From assembly GCF_029490015.1 (NCBI RefSeq), contig NZ_CP120468.1, positions 1,240,001-1,304,000 on the forward strand: 64,000 nucleotides of DNA, read 5' to 3'. Below, one piece after another: positions 16,999 through 26,547 of this stretch. The translations under genes were made by a program, and so were the position numbers. This stretch comes from Halobaculum limi (GTDB lineage: Archaea; Halobacteriota; Halobacteria; Halobacteriales; Haloferacaceae). Each line of letters begins with the position of its first letter. Within the stretch, counting starts at the first letter, position 1. The notes under the pieces are model-generated. The model ran no database searches. It was not told where the DNA came from and saw nothing but the letters and a program-made list of their open reading frames with translations.

Positions 16999-18531
16999 TC
17001 ACTCCTCTGTCGCCCAGTCCAGCGAGCGTTCGACGGCGTCGTCCCAGCGATCGTACATCGCGTCGACCTCTGCGGCGTCCTTCTCGGGCGTGAACTCGCG
17101 GTCGATCTGCCAGTTCTTGCGGAGGTCGTCCACGGAGTCCCAGTAGCCGACGGCGAGGCCAGCGGCGTACGCCGACCCGAGTGCGGTCGTCTCGTCGACC
17201 TCGGGCCGCGCGATCTCCGTCTGGATGATGTCGGACTGCAACTGACACAGGAAGTTGTTCTTCACCGCACCGCCGTCGACACGCAGACTGGTCGTCTCGA
17301 CGCCGGAGTCGGCCTCCATCGCCTCGGCGACGTCGCGCGTCTGGTAGGCGATCGCCTCCAGCGTCGCCCGGACGATGTGCTCCTTGCGGGTGCCGCGGGT
17401 CATCCCGACGATGGTCCCGCGGGCGCGACCGTCCCAGTGCGGCGCACCGAGGCCGGTGAACGCCGGGACCATGTAGACGCCGTCGGTCGAGTCGACCGAC
17501 CGCGCGAGTTCGGCCGTCTGGGCGGCGTTGTTGATGAGGTCGACGTCCTCCAGCCACTCGATGGCCGCGCCCGTGACGAAGATAGAGCCCTCCAGCGCGT
17601 ACTGGACGGGTTCGCCGGACAACTGGAACCCGATCGTCGTCAGGAGGCCGTGATCGGATTTGACAGCCTCGTTCCCGGTGTTCATCAGGTAGAACGACCC
17701 GGTTCCGTAGGTGTTCTTCGCGTCGCCCTTGTCGAAGCAGGTCTGGCCGAACATCGCCGCCTGCTGGTCGCCGAGAGCGCCCGCGACGGGAACCTCGGCG
17801 CCGAGGAAGCCGTCGGCGTCGGTCGTTCCGTAGAACGCCTCGTCGGAGGACGGTCGGACCTCGGGCACCATCTCTTCTGGAACGTCGAACTCCGCCAGCA
17901 GTTCGTCGTCCCACTCCATCTCGCGGATGTTGTACAACATGGTCCGCGAGGCGTTCGTCACGTCGGTGATGTGGTTGCCCGTGAGGTTGTAGATGAGCCA
18001 ACTGTCGATGGTGCCCATCAACAGGTCGCCGCTGCGGGCGCGGTCGCGGAGGTCTTGATCCCGCGAGGCGCTCAGTTTCAACGGCTCCGCGTTGTCCAAG
18101 ATCCACTCCGTCTTCGTCGCGGAGAAGTAGGCGTCACACTCCAGTCCCGTCTTCTCGCGGATCCACTCGACTTTGTCTGCCTCCTGTATCTCCTCGACGC
18201 GGTCGGTCGTCCGGCGGTCCTGCCAGACGAGTGCGTTGTGGACGGGTCGCCCGGTCTCCGAGTCCCAGACGATGGTCGTCTCCCGCTGGTTCGTGATGCC
18301 GATGGCCTCGAGTTGGTCTGCGGAGAGTCCCGCGTCGTCGAGGCCAGCCAGCACTACTTCCTTCGTGTTCTCCCAGATTTCCGTGGGATCGTGTTCGACC
18401 CACCCTGGGTTCGGGTAGATCTGTTCGTGCTTCTCGTAGGCGTTCGCGATCACCTGCCCCGCGTGATCGAACACCATAAATCTAGTCCCGGTCGTTCCCT
18501 GATCGATCGCGCCGACGTATGTGTCTGACAT
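16999..18531 (-). CDS. glpK: Glycerol kinase
   Basis: A 510-residue FGGY-family kinase phosphorylating glycerol to sn-glycerol 3-phosphate with ATP. It opens with AIDQGTTGTRFMVFD (phosphate 1 loop). PGWVEHDPTEIW, ITNQRETTIVWD, the glycerol-contacting LVWQDRRT, GTIDSWLIYNLTG, ALGDQQAAMFGQ, GTGSFYLMNTG and VDGGAVKNNFLCQLQ are all in family order. The ATG at 18531 is chosen because the sequence must begin near the P-loop strand. The TATA-like GTTTATAAT (18598-18606) then leaves a 5' leader of some 40 nt. It is the first gene of glpK-glpX and is divergent from the Orc-like ATPase and glpABC. Confidence 0.97.
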   Translation of the reverse strand: MSDTYVGAIDQGTTGTRFMVFDHAGQVIANAYEKHEQIYPNPGWVEHDPTEIWENTKEVVLAGLDDAGLSADQLEAIGITNQRETTIVWDSETGRPVHNALVWQDRRTTDRVEEIQEADKVEWIREKTGLECDAYFSATKTEWILDNAEPLKLSASRDQDLRDRARSGDLLMGTIDSWLIYNLTGNHITDVTNASRTMLYNIREMEWDDELLAEFDVPEEMVPEVRPSSDEAFYGTTDADGFLGAEVPVAGALGDQQAAMFGQTCFDKGDAKNTYGTGSFYLMNTGNEAVKSDHGLLTTIGFQLSGEPVQYALEGSIFVTGAAIEWLEDVDLINNAAQTAELARSVDSTDGVYMVPAFTGLGAPHWDGRARGTIVGMTRGTRKEHIVRATLEAIAYQTRDVAEAMEADSGVETTSLRVDGGAVKNNFLCQLQSDIIQTEIARPEVDETTALGSAYAAGLAVGYWDSVDDLRKNWQIDREFTPEKDAAEVDAMYDRWDDAVERSLDWATEE

Positions 18532-18586
18532 TCGTATTGCCTCCGTATCGGCCCCGCTCCGTCGGGACGCCTTCGTCTGTAATACC

Positions 18587-18606
18587 ATAGTGAACTATTA
18601 TAAACG
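18587..18606 (-). promoter_or_regulatory. glpK promoter with overlapping palindrome
   Basis: On the minus strand GTTTATAAT (18598-18606) is the best TATA element ahead of glpK. It abuts a palindrome ATAGT-GA-ACTAT (18587-18598, 5-bp arms) placed between TATA and the expected transcription start, where a repressor would block initiation. Which regulator binds is unknown. Confidence 0.4.
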
Positions 18607-18707
18607 TTACTGACGCATAGGGTACTAACGGTAAATAATGTGTGTCGTACTACCCGTTCGACTCTGCAGTCTGCTGGCCCGTGCTCCCGCAGTCGCCACA
18701 CCGGGAG

Positions 18708-18729
18708 GGCGGCGCGTGTGGGCGCCGCC
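18708..18729. repeat. GC-only inverted repeat between glpK and the Orc-like gene
   Basis: GGCGGCGC and GCGCCGCC, perfect 8-bp arms around a 6-nt loop, in the divergent region 94 bp before the Orc-like ATG. The region around it (18532-18822) has no other gene. It could be a leader hairpin or a protein-binding site. Confidence 0.45.
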
Positions 18730-18822
18730 GCCGGCCGCAAAGAAATCGGTTCGATTAGAAGTCCACAGTCCGAACAGCCAGCAACACGACGACATCCACC
18801 GCAACCCCGGTATCTGCAAGTT

Positions 18823-20001
18823 ATGAACATCCAAGACAGGATCGACCGCCGCCAACGGACGGACGACCGAAACCGACTCCTGCTCGACGAGGAGCAGTTG
18901 AGCCCCGTGTGGCACCCGGACGAGCCAACCGGCCGGGGAACCCTCATCGAGCGATTGCTCGACCACTTCGACCCCGCCTTCGACGGTCAGTGTCCCCCCA
19001 ACGGCTACCTCCACGGACCCGGCGGGGCGGGGAAATCCGCCGTCGTGTCGGCGCTCGTCCGGCATCTCGCGTCCTCGATGGCTCCCCCGACGAACGCCGT
19101 CTTCACGACGACGCGTGGCGGGAGCGCACGGGCAGTCTCGTTCGTCTATGTCGACCTCCGAGCGGCGGACTCCGCGTTCGAGTTCTCGCACGCAGTGGTC
19201 GACTCGCTCGTCGCTGAACCGGTCCCCCGGCGGGGCGTCGGCACCACCGACCTCCACGAGCGACTGCAGCGGCGCGTCCGCGGTACCGGTCCGGTCGTCG
19301 TCGTCGCCGACCACGTCGGCGAACCCGAGACGGTCGAGGCGGCGACCGTCGACGACCGCCTCGCCGACATCGACGGCGCGTTCGCGTGGCTCGCGGTTGG
19401 TCGGAAGGCTCCTGCTGAGGTTGGCGTCCCGGCCGATAGTGCAGACATCCGTGTCGAGCAGTATTCGCGCGCAGCGCTGACGGACGTGCTATCGGCGCGC
19501 GCCGACGCCGGCCTCGGCCAGGGAACGTTGGCCCACAGTGCGATCCGCCGCATCGCAGAGTGGGCAGAGGGCGACGCGAGCGTGGCACTATCGGCGCTGC
19601 TCGGCGCTGTCGAAGTCGCGTCCAGCGAGGGAGAGGCGTTGCTCGACGACGACGCCATCGACGCCGGGATGGCGGCGGTGCCGTGGCCGTACGTCCCGCT
19701 GGGGCGGGTACTCTCGCTCCCGCGAAACCGGATCCGGACGCTGGCGTGTCTGGTCGACCTCCCGCCGGAGGCCCGCGCGCCTGTCGGCGATTGTGCTGAA
19801 CGGATCGCCGAGCGAATCGACCTGACCGCGTCGACCGTGGAGCGGTTCCTCTACGAACTCGCGGAATCGGGAATCGTCGAACGTGTCCGCGTGCAGGACT
19901 CTGACGGCCCCGGACGACCGCCCAGCAGGGTCGAACCCCGATTCCCCACGCTGGCGTTTCGCCGCCTCGCACGAGCGATGCTGAACGACACGTTCGTGTG
20001 A
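18823..20001 (+). CDS. Orc1/Cdc6-like AAA+ ATPase with C-terminal winged helix
   Basis: A 392-residue protein with Orc1/Cdc6 layout. LLDEEQLSPVWHPDEPTGRGTLIERLL is the initiator N-terminus, GPGGAGKS (65-72) the Walker A, GDASVALSALLGAVEVA the sensor-2 helix, and a C-terminal winged helix lies around residues 315-350 (IDLTASTVERFLYELAESGIVERV). Walker B is degenerate: VVVVADH instead of hhhhDE, so the catalytic Glu is missing and ATP may be bound but poorly hydrolysed. It sits between divergent glpK and glpA, suggesting a regulatory role for the glycerol genes; this is inference. A replication initiator role is less likely, since no repeated origin boxes are visible nearby. Confidence 0.75.
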   Translation: MNIQDRIDRRQRTDDRNRLLLDEEQLSPVWHPDEPTGRGTLIERLLDHFDPAFDGQCPPNGYLHGPGGAGKSAVVSALVRHLASSMAPPTNAVFTTTRGGSARAVSFVYVDLRAADSAFEFSHAVVDSLVAEPVPRRGVGTTDLHERLQRRVRGTGPVVVVADHVGEPETVEAATVDDRLADIDGAFAWLAVGRKAPAEVGVPADSADIRVEQYSRAALTDVLSARADAGLGQGTLAHSAIRRIAEWAEGDASVALSALLGAVEVASSEGEALLDDDAIDAGMAAVPWPYVPLGRVLSLPRNRIRTLACLVDLPPEARAPVGDCAERIAERIDLTASTVERFLYELAESGIVERVRVQDSDGPGRPPSRVEPRFPTLAFRRLARAMLNDTFV

Positions 20002-20103
20002 CTGTCACTCATATTCTCATTAGTTGTTATCTACTCTCGCTTCCCGACGACCGATAACATAATGGCGGCACACGACGTGGTACCCGACATACGGGGACAC
20101 ACA

Positions 20104-21873
20104 ATGACCGAACGGACCGAGGTGGTCGTGATCGGCGGCGGGTCGACTGGCTGTGGGGTGGCACGCGACCTGGCCATCCGCGGCGTCGACGTCACGCTCG
20201 TCGAGCAGGGCAACCTCACCCACGGGACGACGGGGCGGATGCACGGACTCCTCCACAGCGGCGGCCGCTACGCCGTCTCCGACCAGGCCAGCGCCAAGGA
20301 GTGTATCGAGGAGAATCGCGTGTTGCGCGACATCGCGAGCCACTGCGTCGAGATGACGGGCGGCCTGTTCGTGAAACGGCCCGAGGACACCGAGGAGTAC
20401 TTCCAACAGAAGTTGGAGGGCTGCCGCGAGTGCGGCATCCCCGCGGAGGTACTCACCCCCGAGGAGGCCCGCGAAGTCGAACCGTTCCTCGCGGGAGACA
20501 TCGACAAAGCGATCGAGGTTCCCGACGGCGCTATCGACCCATTTCGGCTGTGTGTCGCGAACGCCGCCGACGCCGAGCGACACGGCGCCCGCATCGAGAC
20601 GCACTCGCCGGTGACGGACGTCCTCGTCGAAGACGGCGAAATCGTCGGCGTCGAGGTGACCCACGAGTCCGGTCCCGGCAAGCGCGTCCACGGCGTCGAG
20701 AGCGGCACCGAGGAGATATACGCCGACCACGTCGTCAACGCGACGGGCGCGTGGGCCGGTCGCATCGGTGACATGGCCGGTGTGAACGTCGAAGTCCGCC
20801 CGAGCAAGGGCGTGATGACGGTGATGAACGTCCGCGAAGTCGACACCGTCGTCAACCGCTGTAAGCCGAAGGGCGACGCAGACATCATCGTCCCCCACGA
20901 GACCACCTGCATCCTCGGCACGACCGACGAGGAGGTGGAAGACCCCGAGGACTACCCCGAGGAGGCGTGGGAAGTCGACCTGATGATCGAGGAGTTGTCG
21001 AAACTCGTCCCGATGCTGGCGGACGCCCGGACCATCCGCTCGTACTGGGGCGTCCGGCCGCTGTACGAACCGCCAGGCACCGGCACGACCGACCCGACGG
21101 ACATCACACGGGACTTCTTCCTCCTCGACCACGCCGACCGCGACGACCTGCCGGGGATGACCTCCATCGTCGGCGGGAAGTTCACCACCTACCGGCTGAT
21201 GGCCGAGCAGATATCCGACCACGTCTGCGACCTCCTCGGCGTCGACGCCGAGTGTACGACCGCCGAGAAGCCGCTCCCCGGCAGCGAGGACTTCTCGGTG
21301 CTTCGCGACTATATGGACGAGTTCGGCCTCCGGTCGCCCATCGGCCGCCGGAGTATGCAACGACTCGGCTCGCGTGCCGACGAGGTGCTGAAGACGGATG
21401 ACCCGAACCCGGTCGTCTGCCAGTGTGAGGCGGTCACGCGTGCGGAACTGCAGGACGCCATCGGGCAGTCGGGGTCGGATCTGAACGCCGTCCGCCTGCG
21501 AACGCGGGCGTCGATGGGCAACTGTCAGGGCGGCTTCTGTGCCCACCGGATGGCGAACGAACTCCACGCGGGCGGAGAGTTCGACCGCGACGTGGTCGAC
21601 CCCGCGCTGGAGGAACTGTGGCAGGAGCGCTGGAAAGGGCAACGGCACGCGCTGTGGGGCGAGCAACTGTCGCAGGCGATGCTCAACCACCTCCTGCACG
21701 CGACGACGATGAACCGCGACGGCGCGACGCCAGACGACTTCGCGGCGTTCGACGCCGGGGAGACGACCGACGCGGCCGGCGTCGACGACGCTGGCGACGT
21801 TGCCGGCGGCGCGACTGCGCCCGACGGTGGCTACCTGGTCGACGAGCGCGGAGGTGAGTCGGGTGGCGATTGA
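20104..21873 (+). CDS. glpA: Anaerobic-type glycerol-3-phosphate dehydrogenase, subunit A
   Basis: A 589-residue FAD flavoprotein oxidising glycerol 3-phosphate to dihydroxyacetone phosphate. [21 protein letters not shown] is the FAD site, followed by [18 protein letters not shown] and [19 protein letters not shown]-terminal BFD-like domain carries C439/C441 (VCQCE) and C474/C479 (GNCQGGFC), expected to hold an iron-sulfur cluster for electron transfer to GlpB/GlpC. A ~100-residue acidic tail follows. The ATG at 20104 is chosen close to the FAD loop; an in-frame ATG at 20062 would add 14 residues. It overlaps glpB by 11 nt. Confidence 0.95.
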   Translation: MTERTEVVVIGGGSTGCGVARDLAIRGVDVTLVEQGNLTHGTTGRMHGLLHSGGRYAVSDQASAKECIEENRVLRDIASHCVEMTGGLFVKRPEDTEEYFQQKLEGCRECGIPAEVLTPEEAREVEPFLAGDIDKAIEVPDGAIDPFRLCVANAADAERHGARIETHSPVTDVLVEDGEIVGVEVTHESGPGKRVHGVESGTEEIYADHVVNATGAWAGRIGDMAGVNVEVRPSKGVMTVMNVREVDTVVNRCKPKGDADIIVPHETTCILGTTDEEVEDPEDYPEEAWEVDLMIEELSKLVPMLADARTIRSYWGVRPLYEPPGTGTTDPTDITRDFFLLDHADRDDLPGMTSIVGGKFTTYRLMAEQISDHVCDLLGVDAECTTAEKPLPGSEDFSVLRDYMDEFGLRSPIGRRSMQRLGSRADEVLKTDDPNPVVCQCEAVTRAELQDAIGQSGSDLNAVRLRTRASMGNCQGGFCAHRMANELHAGGEFDRDVVDPALEELWQERWKGQRHALWGEQLSQAMLNHLLHATTMNRDGATPDDFAAFDAGETTDAAGVDDAGDVAGGATAPDGGYLVDERGGESGGD

Positions 21874-23137
21874 GTCGGACGTGGTCGTCGTCGGCGGCGG
21901 TCTCGCCGGCGTGACGGCAGCGCTGTCGGCCGCCCGAGAGGGCGCGTTCGTGCGCCTCCTCTCCTCGAAAGAGAGCACGCTCCGGCAGGCGAGCGGTCTG
22001 ATCGACGCGCTCGGCTACCCCGACCCCGATTCGGGCACGGGTCCCGTCGCGGACCCGTTCGAGGCGGTCGGTGACCTCCCTGAGACCCACCCGTACCAGA
22101 TCCTCGGGAGCGAGGCGCTCCGCGAGGGACTCGCGCTGTTCGACGACGCCGTCGGCGACGAGTACCTCGGCGGTCACACCGACCGCAACGCCCTCGTAGC
22201 GACCACCTCTGGCCGGGCGAAGCCGACCGCCCGCTACCCGCGGAGTATGGCGCCGGGCCTCGCCAGCGACGACCGCGACACCCTGCTCGTCGGCTTCGAG
22301 GCCGACACCGACTTCGACGCGTCGCTGGCGGCGAAGCGACTCGACGCCGCGGGCGTCCCGTTCGCCGTCGAGGGCGTGACCGTCGAGTTCCCCGGCGAGT
22401 ACCGCGCCGACGCCGCGGTGACGCGGTTGGCGCACGCACTCGAACGCGACGAGGACGCTGGCGAGGGACGGACGACGCGCCAGCGACTCGCCGACCGCGT
22501 TCGTCCGCATCTCGGTGACGCCGAACGGGTCGGCTTCCCGGCGATGCTCGGTGACACGCACGTCGAGGAGGTTCGCGCCGACCTCGGGGAGCGACTGGAC
22601 TGCGAGGTGTTCGAGATTCCCACCGCACCGCCGAGTCTGCCGGGGATCAGACTCGGCGACCGCCTGTTCGACGCACTCGACGAAGCGGGCGTCTCCATCA
22701 CGACCGGGAACCCGGTAGTCGACTACGAGGCGGACGGCGACCGCATCGACCGGGTGTTCATCGACCGCAACGGCGCGAAGATACCGTACGAGGCCGAGCG
22801 GTTCGTCCTCGCGACCGGCGGACTGGTCGGGAAGGGACTCGACTCGACCCGCGAGGGCGCGACGGAGGCGATATTCGACTGCCACGTCCCCCAACCGGAC
22901 GACCGGATGGCGTGGTCTGCGGAGGGGGCGTTCGCGGACCACGCGTTCGCCCGCTTCGGCGTACGACCGGACGAGTGGATGCGACCGCTCGACGCGAGTG
23001 GGAGTCCGGAGTACGAGAATCTCCACGCCGCCGGCGGCGTCGTCGGCGGCGCGGACGTTGCACGGGAGAAATCGGCGAGCGGCGTCTCGCTCGCTACGGG
23101 GCTTGTCGCGGGCCGCACCGCGGCGGAGGAGGTATGA
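21863..23137 (+). CDS. glpB: Anaerobic-type glycerol-3-phosphate dehydrogenase, subunit B
   Basis: A 424-residue flavoprotein subunit that passes electrons between GlpA and Glp[22 protein letters not shown] is the dinucleotide-binding site, [15 protein letters not shown] and [17 protein letters not shown] are typical of GlpB, and the end ([28 protein letters not shown]) is the second FAD contact. Translation starts at GTG 21863, inside the glpA tail, and the stop overlaps the glpC ATG (ATGA); all three subunits are thus translationally coupled. Confidence 0.93.
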   Translation: MAIESDVVVVGGGLAGVTAALSAAREGAFVRLLSSKESTLRQASGLIDALGYPDPDSGTGPVADPFEAVGDLPETHPYQILGSEALREGLALFDDAVGDEYLGGHTDRNALVATTSGRAKPTARYPRSMAPGLASDDRDTLLVGFEADTDFDASLAAKRLDAAGVPFAVEGVTVEFPGEYRADAAVTRLAHALERDEDAGEGRTTRQRLADRVRPHLGDAERVGFPAMLGDTHVEEVRADLGERLDCEVFEIPTAPPSLPGIRLGDRLFDALDEAGVSITTGNPVVDYEADGDRIDRVFIDRNGAKIPYEAERFVLATGGLVGKGLDSTREGATEAIFDCHVPQPDDRMAWSAEGAFADHAFARFGVRPDEWMRPLDASGSPEYENLHAAGGVVGGADVAREKSASGVSLATGLVAGRTAAEEV

Positions 23138-24537
23138 GCGACACACACGACACCAACGATATCGACGACACCGACGACGCGACCGGCGCGTGTACCGACT
23201 GCGGCACGGACGACCCGCCAACGGCGACCGACGGCGGCACCGCCGCGGAGAGCGGCGGCGAGTTCGAACCCGTCGACGTGTTCGACGAGACGGATATGGA
23301 CCTCCGACCGGGTGCAGACTCTTGTTACAAGTGCTCAACGTGCGATACTTCGTGCCCGGTCGCGGAGGTGGACGACTCCTTCCCCGGGCCGAAGTTCCAG
23401 GGGCCCGAGCAGTGGCGCCTCAAGCGCAAAGAGGACACCGGCGTCGACGACTCGATTATGGGCTGTTCGAACTGTATGCGCTGTGACGGCGCGTGCCCCT
23501 CGGACGTGCCGCTCTCGCAGATGCACAACAGCGCCCGCGGGGAGTACGTCGACGAGCAGATGGACAAACTCTCGCGGGAGTACATCCGGAACCGCATCCT
23601 CGCGAACTACGGCACGCTCGCCCGCTTCGGGTCGAAAGTCCCCCGCCTGACCAACTTCGTGATGGGCAACTCGCTCGTCCAGAAGGTCAACGAGAAGGTG
23701 CTCGGGATCACCGCCGAACGCGACTTCCCCGAGTTCTCACAGCAGACGTTCCGCTCGTGGTGGAAGGAACGCGGTGGCCCGAAGGTCAAAAGCGAGGAGA
23801 AGCGCATCGCGTACTTCCACGGCGACTACGCCAACTACAACACCGTCGAGGTGGCGAAGGCGCTCGTCCGCGTGTACGAGGAGTTCGGCTACGAGATTGC
23901 CGTCCCCGACCAGCGGTGTTCGGGCACGCCGATGTTCGCCAACGGAATGCTCGACGACGCTCGCCGGTCGGCGGCGGTCAACGTCGAGAACCTCGGCGAG
24001 ATGATCGAGCAAGGGTACGACGTCGTCGCCTCCTGTACCTCCTGTTCGATGGCGCTCCGCCAGGAGTACCCCGAACTGTTCGACTTCGAGGGGACCGAGA
24101 CGGTCGCCGCGAACACCTACGACGCCCTGGAGTACCTGCTGATCAACGAGAACGTCATCGACCCGCTGAGCGAGGTCGACGGCGACCAACTCGACGTCCC
24201 GGACTTCGCGTACCACGCGCCGTGTCACTCCCGCAATCAGGGCCTCGACCGGCAGGCGGTCGAACTGTTCCGCCACCTCGACGGCGTCGACGTCGAGGAC
24301 GTGGGTGACTCCTGTTCGGGCATCTCGGGCACCTACGGCTGGAAAGAGGAGAAGTACGAGTACTCGATGGAGATCGGCGAGGAGATGTTCGAGCACATGG
24401 AACACGCCGAGGGCGAGACGGGGATGACCGAGTGTCCCACCTGCTCGATGCAGATGGAACACGGCACGGGCTACGAGATCAACCACCCGCTGGAAGTGCT
24501 GGAGAAGGCGTTGGTCGACACCGACGTCGAAGTCTGA
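23134..24537 (+). CDS. glpC: Anaerobic-type glycerol-3-phosphate dehydrogenase, subunit C (Fe-S)
   Basis: A 467-residue iron-sulfur subunit that delivers electrons to the quinone pool at the membrane. Two 4Fe-4S motifs are present: C64/C67/C70/C74 (CYKCSTCDTSCP) and C111/C114/C117/C121 (CSNCMRCDGACP). Two heterodisulfide-reductase-like cysteine domains follow (SCTSCSMALRQEYP, then HAPCHSRNQG and CPTCSMQ). The first ~60 residues are an acidic, poorly conserved extension containing an extra CxxC pair (C20/C23). Last gene of glpABC; convergent with the GlpX paralogue. Confidence 0.94.
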   Translation: MSDTHDTNDIDDTDDATGACTDCGTDDPPTATDGGTAAESGGEFEPVDVFDETDMDLRPGADSCYKCSTCDTSCPVAEVDDSFPGPKFQGPEQWRLKRKEDTGVDDSIMGCSNCMRCDGACPSDVPLSQMHNSARGEYVDEQMDKLSREYIRNRILANYGTLARFGSKVPRLTNFVMGNSLVQKVNEKVLGITAERDFPEFSQQTFRSWWKERGGPKVKSEEKRIAYFHGDYANYNTVEVAKALVRVYEEFGYEIAVPDQRCSGTPMFANGMLDDARRSAAVNVENLGEMIEQGYDVVASCTSCSMALRQEYPELFDFEGTETVAANTYDALEYLLINENVIDPLSEVDGDQLDVPDFAYHAPCHSRNQGLDRQAVELFRHLDGVDVEDVGDSCSGISGTYGWKEEKYEYSMEIGEEMFEHMEHAEGETGMTECPTCSMQMEHGTGYEINHPLEVLEKALVDTDVEV

Positions 24538-24565
24538 AGCGACCGCTTCCGTTTTCGCCGCTTCG

Positions 24566-25696
24566 TTATCCCAGTGGAATCCACGCGCTAGCCGGCAGGA
24601 CACCGACCCACGCGAGCAACCCGAGCAACAGCGACGACGCGACGATGCTCGCGGCGGGCGGGTCGAGGTGCGTCTCCGCGTGCGCGAAGAACACGCGCTG
24701 GAGGAGTTCGCCGAACGCTGCGCCGACGAGACCGAACAGCCCCGCCGCGAGCAACGCGACGGTCAGCGACACCTCGCCGGCTACGGTCCCCGGCAGGACC
24801 AATCCCTGCGACGTGCCGGCGAGTGCGAGAACCACCGTACTCGCGGGGAGTGCCATGTGGTGTGTGACGGGGATGCGTGCGGTGCCGCCGACGAGGAACG
24901 CGAGGGCGGCGACGCTGATACCGAACGCGAGGAACGCGCTCCCGGTCAGGTAGGCGACGTATCCCGAGAGGACGCCGATAATCGCCCCCAGCGACAGCAC
25001 TTCCGACCAGCGGTAGAGGTACGGCAGCCACGGCTCCACCCGCGTCGAGTCCGTCGGTCCATCGTGGACGCGCACGGCCCCGCCGTCGGCGGCGACCTCT
25101 TCGGGGTCGCTCCCGTCGCCAGTCTGCGTCGAGCGCCCACCCGGAAGGCCAGTCAGGCCCTCTCCGCGTTCGTAGGGCGTCATATCGAGGAGTTTCGAGA
25201 GCGGTGCGCCGATCAGGCTGTAGCCGAAGACGACGCGGTGGGCGAGCGCCGAGAGGACGACACCGAGGGCAACAGGGTCTGTCGGGATGCCGAGCGACCC
25301 CGAGACGGTCGCGACGGCGAACCCGAAGATGCCGAAAACGCCGCCAACGGCGAGAACGTCCGGGCGCGATCCGACGCCCACCGTCACCTCCTTCGCGGGG
25401 TGGTAGTCGAAGCCGGGCGTGTCGACGTAGCCCTGCTTGACGGCGTACGCGAGCGCTGCCGCCCCGCCGCCGAAGGCGACGTGTGGGCCGAGGACGACGC
25501 CGAAGGCGATGTCGCCGGTGACGTTCACCGGGACGGTGCCGCCGCCGGCCCGCGTCGCCAGCGCGTACAGTTCGCCGACGATGACCGTGAACCCACAGAG
25601 GACGAACGTGTTGAGTGCGCCCAGCGCCGCGCCGAACGCACCGCCGGCGAACGCCGCGAGCAGGAGTTCGACCGCGAGGAGATCCGACAGCGGCAC
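24566..25696 (-). CDS. GlpX-family membrane protein, paralogue in an ars-like operon
   Basis: A 376-residue protein from GTG 25696 with about ten hydrophobic helices. It aligns end to end with the GlpX at 15916: GGAFGAA, GPHVAFGGG, RPDVLAVGGVFG, HRVVFGYSLIG, LLDMTPYER, EPWLPYLYRW, IPVTHHM and FAHAETHLDPPA are shared. A ~35-residue acidic insertion follows the LLDMTPYER loop. It starts three bases after the stop of the LMW phosphatase/arsenate-reductase gene, which itself overlaps an ArsR regulator. Context therefore points to metalloid or related small-solute transport rather than glycerol; glycerol uptake remains possible because glpABC is adjacent. Confidence 0.8.
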   Translation of the reverse strand: MPLSDLLAVELLLAAFAGGAFGAALGALNTFVLCGFTVIVGELYALATRAGGGTVPVNVTGDIAFGVVLGPHVAFGGGAAALAYAVKQGYVDTPGFDYHPAKEVTVGVGSRPDVLAVGGVFGIFGFAVATVSGSLGIPTDPVALGVVLSALAHRVVFGYSLIGAPLSKLLDMTPYERGEGLTGLPGGRSTQTGDGSDPEEVAADGGAVRVHDGPTDSTRVEPWLPYLYRWSEVLSLGAIIGVLSGYVAYLTGSAFLAFGISVAALAFLVGGTARIPVTHHMALPASTVVLALAGTSQGLVLPGTVAGEVSLTVALLAAGLFGLVGAAFGELLQRVFFAHAETHLDPPAASIVASSLLLGLLAWVGVLPASAWIPLG

Positions 25697-25699
25697 CGA

Positions 25700-26149
25700 T
25701 CAGGCCTCCGCGTCGTCGAACGTCCCAAACACTTCGTCGAACAGGGCGACGACGCGCGATTCGATGTCATCACGGATCGCGGCCACCTCCTCGGGTGACT
25801 TTCCGTCGGGGTCGTCGAGCGCCCAGTCGCGCGTGTTCACCGTCTCCGCGAGCGAGAGCGTCGAACACCCCATCGTGGCGACGTAGTCGCAGTCGTTCAG
25901 TTCCTCGTCAGTCAGCTTCTGGGGCGTCCGCTCTGACACGTCGATGTCGAGTTCGGCCATCGCGTCGATAACCTCGTCGTGGACGTGGTCAGCGGGGTGG
26001 GTACCGCCGGTGAGCAGTTCCACGCGGTCGCCGAGGCCGCGCCGCTGGGCCTCTCGCTGGGCGAACGCGTACGACATCTGCGAGCGCCCGGCGTTCTGGA
26101 CGCAGACGAACGCGAGTCGAACCGGGCCGTCGTGGTCGATCTCGCTCAT
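25700..26149 (-). CDS. Low-molecular-weight phosphatase / arsenate reductase (ArsC-like)
   Basis: A 149-residue LMW-PTP-fold enzyme. FVCVQNAGRSQMSYAF is the CxxNxxRS P-loop (catalytic Cys in VCVQNAGRS); WALDDPDGKSPEEVAAIRD contains the catalytic DDPDGK Asp loop. A second cysteine in ATMGCSTLS is the kind used for the intramolecular disulfide in thioredoxin-coupled arsenate reductases. It overlaps the ArsR stop by ATGA and is followed by the GlpX paralogue. Arsenate reduction is inferred from this context; a protein phosphatase role cannot be excluded. Confidence 0.88.
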   Translation of the reverse strand: MSEIDHDGPVRLAFVCVQNAGRSQMSYAFAQREAQRRGLGDRVELLTGGTHPADHVHDEVIDAMAELDIDVSERTPQKLTDEELNDCDYVATMGCSTLSLAETVNTRDWALDDPDGKSPEEVAAIRDDIESRVVALFDEVFGTFDDAEA

Positions 26150-26544
26150 TCGTCCACCTCCCGTGTCGCGTCGAGTGCGTCGATAAGCGCCTCCGCGCGG
26201 GCGGTCGTGTCGTAGTAGCGCCACCGGCCCTCCTTGCGCCGGGTGAGCAGGCCCGCGTCGGTCAGCGTCGACAGGGCGTGGCTGACGGCCGACTCACTCA
26301 CGTCGACGAGCGGTTCGAGTTCACAGACGCACAAGTCGCCCTCGGCGGCCGCGAGCAGTCGCGTGAGTCGGTATCGCGTGTCGCTCCCGAGCGCCGAGAG
26401 CGCGTCCACGTCCTCGGCGGCGTCGGCCAGTTCCACGCGTTCTGCGAGGCTACGGAGGTCGGACAGTCGGTCGTCGACGTCGGCGGCACAGCACTCGCCG
26501 ACCTCGTCGGTGATGAGACGTTCGAGGCGGTTGGTCGATTCCAT
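26146..26544 (-). CDS. ArsR-family transcriptional repressor
   Basis: A 132-residue winged-helix regulator. The ELEPLVDVSESAVSHALSTL helix-turn-helix is preceded by DLCVCELEPL, the CxC of the ArsR alpha-3 metalloid site, and a vicinal CC pair lies near the N-terminus (ECCAAD). Arsenite, antimonite or another soft metal would release it from DNA. The ATG at 26544 is preferred over 26568 because the TATA-like palindrome TTCATATGAA lies 28 nt upstream of it and an inverted repeat fills the gap. First gene of arsR-arsC-glpX-like operon. Confidence 0.9.
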   Translation of the reverse strand: MESTNRLERLITDEVGECCAADVDDRLSDLRSLAERVELADAAEDVDALSALGSDTRYRLTRLLAAAEGDLCVCELEPLVDVSESAVSHALSTLTDAGLLTRRKEGRWRYYDTTARAEALIDALDATREVDE

Positions 26545-26547
26545 ACC

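Noticed and set aside
16021-18528. 835-codon open frame on the plus strand opposite glpX and glpK
   Set aside because: It is the complement of two clearly conserved genes, is Arg/Asp/Val-rich with no domain, and arises from the GC-biased third codon positions of the opposite strand.
18532-20103. Replication origin next to the Orc1/Cdc6-like gene
   Set aside because: No repeated origin-recognition boxes or long A/T-rich unwinding stretch are visible, and the ATPase lacks an intact Walker B.
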